Below the pieces are notes generated by a model, which was given only the letters and a program-made list of their open reading frames with translations, had not been told where the DNA came from and ran no database searches. Of a stretch of 28,635 bases of DNA, positions 21,908 through 28,635 are shown one piece after another; the first letter of the stretch is position 1; each line of letters starts with the position of its first letter. Both the position numbers and the translations under genes were made by a program. Source of the stretch: B1Sed10-231 sp046483385 (GTDB lineage Bacteria; Planctomycetota; Brocadiia; SM23-32); the NCBI GenBank assembly GCA_046483385.1, contig JAWODG010000087.1:1-28635 (forward strand). The letters are read 5' to 3'.

Positions 21908-22828
21908 ATGGCCAAGCCCGGCATCTTCAAGCGGTACGAGGGCAACCCGATCATCGGACCGGGGCACATCCCGTCCGCCAACAGCATCTATAACAGCGCC
22001 GTCGTGCCGTTCCGCGACGGCTACGCGGGCGTGTTTCGCGTGGACGACGAGAGCCTGATGCAGTGGCTGCACGTCGGGTTCAGCGACGACGGGCTGGACT
22101 GGGAGCTTGAGCCGGAGCCGTTCGACCTGGACTTCGGCGACGTGGAGATAGACATGCGACCCGGCGGCTACGACCCCCGCGTCATCGAGATCGAGGGCAC
22201 CTACTACGTCTGCTGGTGCGCCCCCTACCACGGGCCGACGCTGGCCCTGGCGAAGACGGAGGACTTCGAGCGGTTCGAGTTCATCTGCAACCCCGTCCCG
22301 CCCTACAACCGCAACGGCGTGCTCTTCCCCCGCAGAATAAATGGGAAATACTATTTGCTTCACCGCCCGAGCGACCGGGGCCACACGCCGTTCGGCGACA
22401 TCTTTGTCTGCTCCAGCGAGGACCTGGTCCATTGGGGACGCCACCGCTTCGTGATGGGCCCGACCGAGCGCTGGCAGGCCACCAAGATCGGCGCCGGCCC
22501 CGTGCCCATCGAGACCGACGAGGGATGGCTGCTGATCTACCACGGCGTCATCACCAAGTGCAACGGCTTCATCTACTCGGTCGGCGCCGCCCTGCTGGAC
22601 CTCGAGGAGCCGTGGAGGGTTCGCTATCGCACCAGGCCCTACCTGCTCAGCCCGGAAGAGGACTACGAGCGAGTGGGCGACGTGCCGAACGTTGTCTTTC
22701 CCTGTGCGGCCACCGTGGACGAGGACGGCATGCTGACCCTCTACTACGGCGGCGCGGACACCTACGTCTGCGCGGCCTTCGCCCCGCTGCGGGACATCAT
22801 CGACTTCACCAAAGAGAACTCCTACTGA
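21908..22828 (+). CDS. GH130 beta-mannoside phosphorylase or hydrolase
   Basis: A 306-residue five-bladed beta-propeller enzyme of usual GH130 length. Signatures: RYEGNPII near the N-terminus, NSAVVPFRDGYAGVFR, YDPRV whose Asp (D89) matches the family catalytic acid, NRNGVLFPRRINGKYYLLHR (with R153), GWLLIYHGV (with H212), and VGDVPNVVFPCA near the C-terminus. GH130 enzymes mostly use phosphate to cleave beta-1,2 or beta-1,4 mannosides to mannose-1-phosphate; some members that lack phosphate-binding residues are hydrolases. Here an Arg and a His lie in the expected places, favouring phosphorylase but not proving it. No signal peptide is present, so it acts on imported oligosaccharide. It follows the hydrolase at 20857 by 31 nt. 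Confidence 0.9.
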   Translation: MAKPGIFKRYEGNPIIGPGHIPSANSIYNSAVVPFRDGYAGVFRVDDESLMQWLHVGFSDDGLDWELEPEPFDLDFGDVEIDMRPGGYDPRVIEIEGTYYVCWCAPYHGPTLALAKTEDFERFEFICNPVPPYNRNGVLFPRRINGKYYLLHRPSDRGHTPFGDIFVCSSEDLVHWGRHRFVMGPTERWQATKIGAGPVPIETDEGWLLIYHGVITKCNGFIYSVGAALLDLEEPWRVRYRTRPYLLSPEEDYERVGDVPNVVFPCAATVDEDGMLTLYYGGADTYVCAAFAPLRDIIDFTKENSY

Positions 22829-22893
22829 CCGGGTCCGGCCGGCTCGAGACGGCCAGCCCGGCCAACGTGACGGGTATTCGGAAGGGGAACTCC

Positions 22894-25758
22894 ATGCCGT
22901 CGCTCGACGGGTTCTACCCGTTCTGGTTCTGGAACGGTCAGTTGCAAGAGGACGAGATCCGCTGGCAAGTGGATCAGATGGCCCGGCAGGGCATCCGCGG
23001 CTTTTACATCCACCCGCGCCAGGGGCTCCGGACACCATACCTGTCCGAGCGTTTCTTCGAATGCGTCGAAGTAGCGGTCGAGGCCGCCGAGAGACGGGGG
23101 ATGGACGTCTGCCTTTACGACGAGTATCCCTACCCCAGCGGCGCGGCGGGCGGCGAGGCACTGCTGGGCAAGCCGCAGTTCCACGCTACCCGCTTGGTGC
23201 AACGCTGCTGGGACGTTCCGGGTGGTCACGTCCGCCTCGAGCTGCCCCAGGGCGCGGTGCTTAACTGCACGGCGGTCCCCCTCTCCGACGGCAGCCCTGC
23301 ATGGACGGATGAACGGGACATGGCGGATAGCGTGGGTATGGTGCTGCTCGAGGAGAGCTACTACGAAGCGGCCTACACCCCTTACAGCCACAAGCGCTTC
23401 TTCGCGAGCACTCCGACACCGGTGCTTGAAGCGGACCTGCCGGCGGAGCCCCACCGTGTCTTCGCCTCCGTCCAGGCGCTGGTCACGCACCACAAGTACT
23501 GGAACCACTACCTCGATACGATGAATCCGGAGGCGGTGCGCGAGTTCATGCGCCTGACCCACGAGCGCTATCGCCGGCACTGCGGTGTCCAGTTCGGCAA
23601 GAGGATACCCGCCATCTTCACGGACGAGGCATATCCCGGATGGAGCGACCGGGTGCCTGCGGAGTTCAAGCGCCGCTGTGGTTACGAACTGCCGCCCCTC
23701 CTCCACGCGCTGCAGGACGAGGAGCATCCGCGCCATCTGGAGGTGGCGGGGGACCTGTGGGACGTGCAATACGACCTGTTCTGCGAAGCATGGGAGGAAC
23801 CCTACGCAGAATGGTGCGAGGAGAACGGCCTGCTCTACGCCACGGAAAAGGGGGTCTGGCGCCTTTCGCAACATCGGTTCGCCGGCATCCCGGGGGGCGA
23901 CCCCGGCCATACGAAAGCGGGCGCGCCCATGGACCTGCTGCAGCCTCAGCTACGGCAGAACGCGCGGGCCGCAGCGTCCGCCGCCTATTTCTACGACAAG
24001 CCGGCCGCGCTGGCCGAATGCTACCACAGCCTGGGCTGGGGCGGCACACTCCAGGACGCCAGGCTGATCGCCGAGGGGTTGCTGCTGCTCGGGGTTAGAC
24101 ACCTCGTGCCCCACGGGTTCTTCTACACAACCCACGCCCTCGCCAAACACGATGCGCCGCCCTCGTTCTTCTTCCAGATGCCCTACTGGCGGCACTTCGG
24201 GCACTTGTCCGCGCGCGTCCAGCGTATCGCTTCGCTGACCGACGGCGTTCCCGACGCACGGGTGCTGCTGGTCGATCCGGGCCCCGGCCTGCCGACCGAG
24301 GAGCAACGCACCGACTTTGCACGCATCCAGAAGGTATTGATGGGCGCGCACATCGACTTCCTCATCGTGGACGTGGACGTGCTGCGAGAAGGGACCTGGG
24401 AGGACGGCGGCCTTCGTGTGAAGGAGATATTCGCTGACGCCGTGCTCATACCGCCTATGCGGCGGACCGAGGAGGCGCTGTCCGAGTGGCTGGCGGCCGG
24501 GGAGGATGCCGACGGGCGCGTGCTGCACCTCGAGCAGGGGTTCGCTAAGGACGACCTTCTTGCCCGCCTGAACGAGGTGACGACGCCGACGTTGTCGCTC
24601 CGGGAAGCCGACTCGGAGCAAGAGGACATCTGGGTTTCGCGCTGGCGGACGGACGCAGGGGTCCGCTGGTTTGTCCTGAACACCGGCGCCGCAGGGCACG
24701 AGCTGACCATCCGGCCTTGCCGTGGCGCAGTAAGGGAAGTGCCCCTGGACCCGGACGTCGGGCCGCGGTTGCGGCAGCGGGAGGGCGAGTCAGTCCGGCA
24801 CGTGGCCCCCTTCGAATCGTTCGTGCTGGAGTCCGCCGAGCAGGCCGCGGCGCAGCCGGAGCCGACGCCGAGGCTGCGCGTCCCGCTGGGTGGCGCGGCT
24901 AAGGTGCGCCCGCTGAACCGTAACCTGCTCCGCCTCGCGCAGTGGACGATGTGCCTGCCCGACGGGCAGGAAGCGCGCGTGCCCGCGCTGCCGATCTGCG
25001 ACCAGCTCGATAGGGGCGACTTCGCCGTGAGGCCCCGCCTCCGGAAGTTCTTCGGCCATCCGTCCGAGTGGCAGATGCCCGAGATGGCGGTTGCATACGA
25101 GTGTTGCTTCGAATGCCGCTATGAGGGACCCGTGGAACTGGTGGTGGAGCCCGGTTCGCTGCGGGGCGACTGGACCCTGCAGGTGAACGGGCGTTGCTAC
25201 GGGCCCGACGACTTCGGAACTACAGAGAGTCACGTGCGGGGCAGCCTGGGGCTCGACCTCACGGAGTCGCTGGAGCATGGCCCGAACACAATCCGGATCG
25301 AACTGAGCACCGACCGCCCGGACGGCGGCCTTGTCAATCCCTTGTACCTCGCCGGGGAGTTCGGCGTGGAGCTGGAGCCCCCGGGCCTCGTCGCGCCGTC
25401 TCGGGAGGGCGCGTTCGAGGACTACGAGGGCAACCTGCTGCCGTTCTACGCGGGGGCGCTGGAATACGAAATGGAGTTCCGGCTGCGGGATGCCCCGGAG
25501 AGAGGGGAATGCGTTCTGGAGTTCGCTTCCGAACGGCCGTTCCATGAGGCCTGCGAAGTCAGCGTCAACTCCGGGCCGTTCCGGCCCCTGCTCTGGGAAC
25601 CCCGGTCTCTCCGGATGCCGGCGGGAGAACTCAGCAAAGGCGCCAACCAGCTTGTCGTGCGCGTCTATACAACCCTCATCCGACCTTTCGAGGGAAGGTG
25701 GTTTGACTACGACGCACACCGGCCCCGGGACATCGGGTCGGGCGCGCTCTCGCCGTAG
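22894..25758 (+). CDS. Large GH106-like glycoside hydrolase
   Basis: A 954-residue protein. The N-terminal part is a TIM barrel: FWFWNG (10-14), QVDQMARQGIRGFYIHPRQG (25-44), a CLYDEYPYPSGAAGG box (73-87) with D76-E77, and IFTDEAYPG (241-249) with D244-E245 as a likely catalytic pair. This order resembles GH106 alpha-L-rhamnosidases and related large hydrolases. After a middle domain come two GH2-like jelly-roll regions, about 730-780 and 855-910. No signal peptide is present, so it is probably cytoplasmic. The ATG at 22894 has GGAAGGGG upstream; the frame extends back to 22216, but that part overlaps the GH130 gene in another frame. It lies 65 nt after the GH130 gene and is probably in the same operon. 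Rhamnose specificity is inferred. Confidence 0.75.
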   Translation: MPSLDGFYPFWFWNGQLQEDEIRWQVDQMARQGIRGFYIHPRQGLRTPYLSERFFECVEVAVEAAERRGMDVCLYDEYPYPSGAAGGEALLGKPQFHATRLVQRCWDVPGGHVRLELPQGAVLNCTAVPLSDGSPAWTDERDMADSVGMVLLEESYYEAAYTPYSHKRFFASTPTPVLEADLPAEPHRVFASVQALVTHHKYWNHYLDTMNPEAVREFMRLTHERYRRHCGVQFGKRIPAIFTDEAYPGWSDRVPAEFKRRCGYELPPLLHALQDEEHPRHLEVAGDLWDVQYDLFCEAWEEPYAEWCEENGLLYATEKGVWRLSQHRFAGIPGGDPGHTKAGAPMDLLQPQLRQNARAAASAAYFYDKPAALAECYHSLGWGGTLQDARLIAEGLLLLGVRHLVPHGFFYTTHALAKHDAPPSFFFQMPYWRHFGHLSARVQRIASLTDGVPDARVLLVDPGPGLPTEEQRTDFARIQKVLMGAHIDFLIVDVDVLREGTWEDGGLRVKEIFADAVLIPPMRRTEEALSEWLAAGEDADGRVLHLEQGFAKDDLLARLNEVTTPTLSLREADSEQEDIWVSRWRTDAGVRWFVLNTGAAGHELTIRPCRGAVREVPLDPDVGPRLRQREGESVRHVAPFESFVLESAEQAAAQPEPTPRLRVPLGGAAKVRPLNRNLLRLAQWTMCLPDGQEARVPALPICDQLDRGDFAVRPRLRKFFGHPSEWQMPEMAVAYECCFECRYEGPVELVVEPGSLRGDWTLQVNGRCYGPDDFGTTESHVRGSLGLDLTESLEHGPNTIRIELSTDRPDGGLVNPLYLAGEFGVELEPPGLVAPSREGAFEDYEGNLLPFYAGALEYEMEFRLRDAPERGECVLEFASERPFHEACEVSVNSGPFRPLLWEPRSLRMPAGELSKGANQLVVRVYTTLIRPFEGRWFDYDAHRPRDIGSGALSP

Positions 25759-25780
25759 CACGTTGGCCCGGAAGGCCGGT

Positions 25781-25808
25781 TTGAGGGAGCGGAGACGGGC
25801 GGTATAAT
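25781..25808 (+). promoter_or_regulatory. Promoter of the MDR dehydrogenase gene
   Basis: TTGAGG (25781-25786), a 16-bp spacer and a perfect TATAAT (25803-25808), 31 nt before the ATG at 25840. Confidence 0.65.
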
Positions 25809-25839
25809 CGAGCTTGCCGCAATTCAGCGAGGTGACGAG

Positions 25840-26829
25840 ATGAAGACGGAAGGCATTATCTTCCCCGAGGCGGACAAGGTTGACTACGGCCCCGTCGAGG
25901 TGGCCGACCCGGAGCCGGGCGACGTCGTCGTCCGCACCACGCACACCGTGCTGAGCACGGGTACGGACACCCGAACGCTGCACGGCGGCCAGTCGCCGAA
26001 CTTCCCGTTAGTGCCGAGCTACAGTTCGGTGGGCATCGTGGAGGAAGCGGTCGGCGAGACGGGCGATATTGACGAAGGCGACCTGGTCTTCGCCGGGGCG
26101 CCGAAGGCGCTTACAGGAATCACGAAGTGCTGGGGGGCCCAGATTCGCCACTGCGTCAAATCGGCGGCTTCCGTCGTGCCTCTCGACGACGAGCGACCGG
26201 CGGAGCAGTACGTCTTCACCAAGGTGGCCGCCATAGCCCTTCACGGCGTCCGGCGCAGCCTGTCACTGCCCGGCGACCGCGTCGTGGTCATCGGACAGGG
26301 CCTCATCGGTCAGCTTCACGCCCGCATCCAGGCGGCACGGGGCTGCCACGTGGTGGCCAGCGACATCCTGCCCTGGCGGCTGGAGCGGTCGGAAGCCGGA
26401 GGCGTGATGCGGGCTATCAACGCGCGGGAAGAGGACGTGGAAGCGGTCGTGAACGAGATATGGCCTGACGGCGCTCAGGTGGCCGTCGAAGCCAGCGCCC
26501 GACAGGAGGGGCTGGACCTCTGCGCCGAACTGCTGCGCACCCGCCGGTGGAACTCCGATGACCGCATGCCCGTGCTGGTCATCCAGGCAAGCTTCATGGG
26601 GCAGATAGAACTGAACTGCCGGACCCTGTTCGGGAAGGAATACATGCTGCTCAACACCCGCGACACGGACCCGCGCGACCTCTACGGCGCCGCGCAGATG
26701 ATCCGGACCGGGGCCCTGGACGTCTCGGACATGATAACCCTGCGCGCCGAACCCGAGTACGCCGAGCAGGCGATCAAGGAGCTGCTGGAACACCCCGACG
26801 AACACTTCACCTGCGTCTTCGACTGGTAG
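25840..26829 (+). CDS. Zinc-less MDR-family dehydrogenase
   Basis: A 329-residue member of the medium-chain dehydrogenase/reductase superfamily. The Rossmann motif VVVIGQGLIGQLHA has G152-x-G154-x-x-G157 for NAD(P)H, followed by an acidic residue (D175 in VVASDI) that would prefer NAD. In zinc enzymes the first ligand is the Cys of CGTD; here the matching stretch is STGTDTRTL (39-47), with no Cys. The GHE motif is replaced by PSYSSVG (59-65), and the four-Cys structural zinc loop is absent. So it probably lacks both zincs, as in the S-x-GTE type of MDR proteins. Its substrate is perhaps a sugar or sugar-derived polyol, judged from location only. The ATG at 25840 has a GAGGTGA ribosome site. 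Confidence 0.85.
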   Translation: MKTEGIIFPEADKVDYGPVEVADPEPGDVVVRTTHTVLSTGTDTRTLHGGQSPNFPLVPSYSSVGIVEEAVGETGDIDEGDLVFAGAPKALTGITKCWGAQIRHCVKSAASVVPLDDERPAEQYVFTKVAAIALHGVRRSLSLPGDRVVVIGQGLIGQLHARIQAARGCHVVASDILPWRLERSEAGGVMRAINAREEDVEAVVNEIWPDGAQVAVEASARQEGLDLCAELLRTRRWNSDDRMPVLVIQASFMGQIELNCRTLFGKEYMLLNTRDTDPRDLYGAAQMIRTGALDVSDMITLRAEPEYAEQAIKELLEHPDEHFTCVFDW

Positions 26830-26858
26830 GCGACCCGGCTACCCCAAACCGGGATCGA

Positions 26859-27277
26859 ACCACGAAGAACGGCTCGAGCTAACCACAACGACCACGACGT
26901 GCCCGCCCACGGCGGGCCTCACGACGCAAAGGCAGAAAGAGAAACACGGAGTCACGGAGGCCACGGAGAACGGCGCGGAGAGGCCAAGGACGGCAGATCA
27001 ATGACGGAAACGTACGGGGCCAGGATGGTCCTCGCTCTCGTCGTCGTCCTCGGCTGTTGCTGGCCGCTGGTAGCAGGAGGAAGGGCGGGGATTGACCACA
27101 ACGTTTACCCGTCGGCCGTGTGGCGGGACCACGAGGACCCCACCTGCGGCGGGGCTCACGACTGAGAAAGGAAACACGAAGTACGACGACAGAGACAAGT
27201 GACAAGACCAGCCGTGATGCTTGTGTCCTTTCTGCGTGTTCTTCGTGCCGCCGCTTGCGGCGGACATCCTTCGTGGT
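26859..27277. repeat. Composite repeat region with inverted ends
   Basis: A 419-bp stretch bounded by ACCACGAAG (26859-26867) and its exact reverse complement CTTCGTGGT (27269-27277). It contains CACGGAG- and AGAAACACG-type units in one orientation (26935-26975), related units in the other (27226-27247), and two hairpins: GCCCGCC/GGCGGGC (26901-26917) and CCGCCGC/GCGGCGG with a TT loop (27248-27263). These resemble the degenerate dispersed repeats common in uncultured environmental genomes. No transposase is present. Confidence 0.5.
27001..27165 (+). CDS. Short signal-peptide-like ORF, probably a remnant
   Basis: A 54-residue ORF from the ATG at 27001: a polar start, a hydrophobic stretch (MVLALVVVLGCCWPLVAGG) that looks like a signal peptide, then only 25 residues ending in repeat-like DNA. 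It resembles the start of an exported protein whose remainder was lost to the repeat region at 26859-27277. A chance frame is possible. AAGGA lies upstream at poor spacing. Confidence 0.25.
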   Translation: MTETYGARMVLALVVVLGCCWPLVAGGRAGIDHNVYPSAVWRDHEDPTCGGAHD

Positions 27278-27288
27278 GAGGAAGTCTT

Positions 27289-28089
27289 TCAGTCTACGCG
27301 GGCGGCCAGGCGTTCCTCCAGCATCTCCACGTCCTCCCGCAGCATGTCCGGGTTGTCCTTGGGGAAGACGCCGACGCAGACCGCGTCCCCGGGCCGCATG
27401 GAGCGCGCCACGTAGTCGAACGCCTCCTCGGGGTCGTTGCGGCCCGCCGCCATGACCTTGTAATGGATGACCGGCTTCGAGAGTTTCTGGATGAGTTCGG
27501 TCATGGCCCGGCGGTCTTTTTCCAGGTAAACCTCCCGGGTGCCGGCGCGGTGGGCGGCCTCTTTGTCCCGCGGGATGGGGTTGTAATAGGCGCACATATA
27601 GAAGTCGAGGTCGAGGTTCTGCTCGGCCCAGCGTATGGTGTCGGTCTTATGGCCGGCCGTGCCTATTTTGATGCCCAGTTCCCGGGCGTATTCGACTGTG
27701 GGCTTTAGCTTCTCGAGCTGCCCGTTGGCCTGCAGGTGGTCGGCGTAGCCGCCATGGATGTGCGCCGCCGGGGCGCCGGCGTTCGCCAGACGGCGCAGGC
27801 TCGGTTCGGGGGCGCCCAATTCGGGGCAGGTCTGGCCGAACCACTGCAGCGTGCCGCCCTCGTCCCAGAACTCCATCAGCACGCGAAGCATGTGGTGGTC
27901 GGCGCGGCCGATGATGGTGTTGATGCCCAGTTCCTCGGCCTGCCAGAGCACATCCTTAATGCGCTCGCAGGTATAGTAGTGCACCATCTCCGAGTCACGG
28001 TCGCGCCCCTGATGGGAAAAACCGCTGAAGGGATTGCTGCCCAGTATGAACCGGCTAACCTCGCAACCGGCAATCGTCACCGTATCCAT
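27289..28089 (-). CDS. Aldo/keto-reductase-like TIM-barrel protein
   Basis: A 266-residue protein. The N-terminus (VTIAGCEVSRFILGSNPFSG) and the later TIM-barrel strands (INTIIGRADHH, KIGTAGHKTD, DFYMCAYYN, KPVIHYKVMAAGR) resemble the aldo/keto reductase superfamily, but the usual Tyr/Lys/His catalytic set is not clear. The C-terminal GDAVCVGVFPKDNPDML may correspond to the phosphate or cofactor end of the barrel. It is probably a divergent, perhaps non-redox, relative. The ATG at 28089 has GAGGT 5-6 nt upstream; a GTG at 28101 lacks spacing. It is the only long gene on the minus strand in the last third of the window and is flanked on both sides by dispersed repeats. Confidence 0.7.
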   Translation of the reverse strand: MDTVTIAGCEVSRFILGSNPFSGFSHQGRDRDSEMVHYYTCERIKDVLWQAEELGINTIIGRADHHMLRVLMEFWDEGGTLQWFGQTCPELGAPEPSLRRLANAGAPAAHIHGGYADHLQANGQLEKLKPTVEYARELGIKIGTAGHKTDTIRWAEQNLDLDFYMCAYYNPIPRDKEAAHRAGTREVYLEKDRRAMTELIQKLSKPVIHYKVMAAGRNDPEEAFDYVARSMRPGDAVCVGVFPKDNPDMLREDVEMLEERLAARVD

Positions 28090-28107
28090 TCCAAACCTCA
28101 CTATTCA

Positions 28108-28137
28108 CCGCAGAGAACGCAGAGACCGCCGAGAACG
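28108..28137. repeat. AGAGAACGCAGAG-type repeat unit 1
   Basis: Tandem-like units of the form CGCAGAGAACGCAGAGA followed by CCGCCGAGAACG. This class of short purine-rich repeat is common in environmental genomes. A second block lies at 28230-28260 and more distant relatives lie at 26860-27280. Confidence 0.6.
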
Positions 28138-28229
28138 ACAAAAACGGCGCCAGGGAATGTACTTATGCGGCAACGACAAGCGCTGTGGAACTGAAGGGCC
28201 ATGTTCCATCCGAACAATCCTCATGTCTG

Positions 28230-28260
28230 CCGCCGAGGCTGCAGAGAATGCAGAGAACGG
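28230..28260. repeat. AGAGAACGCAGAG-type repeat unit 2
   Basis: A degenerate copy of the block at 28108-28137 (CTGCAGAGAATGCAGAGAAC and flanking CCGCCGAGG), about 120 bp away in the same orientation. Both lie in the gap between the TIM-barrel gene and the GxxExxY gene; the rest of 28090-28332 holds no gene. Confidence 0.55.
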
Positions 28261-28332
28261 CTGTAAAGCAACATCCATTATACTTGTGGGACTGACGCGC
28301 GGCGAACGATGATGGAACCGAGACCCCATGCC

Positions 28333-28635
28333 TTAGCTTGTTGGTATTTTCGAACCGGTCTTGCCGGTGCTTGCGCCATCGGGGAACTGGTTCACGATTC
28401 GCTGAACACCGTTTTTGAGCATCTTGACGTTGAAGTTCAGCAATAGCCCTACGGTCAGCCCGGAAAGCTTGAGGTATGAAAGGAGCTGTGCCTCGTGGAT
28501 GGACAGAAGCTTGTCAACGGCTTTCACTTCCACGATGACGCGTCCATCCACGACCAGGTCCAATCGGTAACCACAGTCCAACCGTACCTCGCCGTAGGTG
28601 ATGGGGAGCGAGACCTGCCGCTCAAACGTTATGCC
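28333..28635 (-). CDS. GxxExxY protein, N-terminus outside the window
   Basis: The frame stays open to the window edge on the minus strand, giving 100 residues of C-terminal sequence. Conserved GxxExxY-family stretches: FERQVSLPITYG, LDCGYRLDLVVDG, VIVEVKAVDKLLSIHEAQLL and SYLKLSGLTVGLLLNFNV. The Asp of YRLDLVV and the ExK of VEVKAV match the PD-(D/E)xK nuclease-like core, so it is predicted as a small nuclease-like protein of unknown role. The C-terminal tail after NQF is not conserved. The family's GxxExxY motif itself would be upstream, outside the window. It is next to AGAGAACGCAGAG-type repeats, with which these genes often seem to be associated. Confidence 0.85.
   Translation of the reverse strand, partial: GITFERQVSLPITYGEVRLDCGYRLDLVVDGRVIVEVKAVDKLLSIHEAQLLSYLKLSGLTVGLLLNFNVKMLKNGVQRIVNQFPDGASTGKTGSKIPTS

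Noticed and set aside
22216..22893. N-terminal extension of the GH106-like protein
   Set aside because: It overlaps the GH130 gene in another frame, and the sequence is Arg/Pro-rich out-of-frame translation. The ATG at 22894 has a good ribosome site.
1..28635. tRNA, rRNA or riboswitch
   Set aside because: Scanning both strands by eye showed no cloverleaf-like TTCGA/acceptor pattern and no known riboswitch core in the gaps.

Overview
The window is about 28.6 kb of high-GC bacterial DNA with sigma70-type promoters (TTGNNN-17-TANNNT), Shine-Dalgarno sites close to GGAGG, and some TTG or GTG starts. The gene content is typical of uncultured planctomycete-like bacteria (Planctomycetota or neighbours such as Hydrogenedentota, Sumerlaeota or Armatimonadota): DUF6785/DUF6784 membrane proteins, a BlaI/M56 pair, RicT, secreted carbohydrate-binding-like proteins, GH130 and GH106-like enzymes and a GxxExxY protein. 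The lineage is inferred from these families; there is no rRNA or tRNA to fix it.

Layout. Positions 1-1.9 kb hold a membrane-anchored coiled-coil protein on the plus strand, facing a minus-strand pair (ricT, then a 60-residue membrane protein). Positions 2.0-12.0 kb hold the main feature: five consecutive paralogous polytopic membrane proteins of about 640 residues, all on the plus strand. Each has its own promoter with exactly 17 bp between the -35 and -10 boxes and a 42-48 nt leader. Positions 12.0-12.5 kb are repeats (GC hairpins, a 44-bp direct repeat, a 121-bp inverted-repeat element). Positions 12.5-13.8 kb encode a possible C39/BtrH-like protein.

Positions 13.8-14.6 kb hold a BlaI-family repressor with two palindromic operators over its promoter. 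It is followed by an M56/BlaR1-type protein cut off after two membrane segments. From 14.7 to 18.6 kb, two secreted paralogs with carbohydrate-binding-like modules bracket a Cys-rich DUF3795 protein and an unknown helical protein. From 18.6 to 20.8 kb there is a frameshifted lipoprotein fragment, a secreted repeat protein, a doubtful small ORF and a nitroreductase.

Positions 20.8-26.8 kb form a carbohydrate-catabolism cluster: a clan-A-like glycoside hydrolase, a GH130 phosphorylase, a large GH106-like hydrolase and a zinc-less MDR dehydrogenase. From 26.8 kb to the end there are dispersed AGAGAACGCAGAG-type and CACGGAG-type repeats, a minus-strand TIM-barrel (aldo/keto-reductase-like) protein and the C-terminal part of a GxxExxY protein that runs off the window.

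How it fits together. The 20.8-26.8 kb enzymes plausibly degrade mannose- or rhamnose-containing glycans, and the secreted CBM-like proteins may bind such substrates. The five membrane proteins look like transporters or channels but have no proven substrate. Their separate but near-identical promoter layouts, and DNA-level identity that goes beyond protein conservation, make this array the most unusual part of the window.
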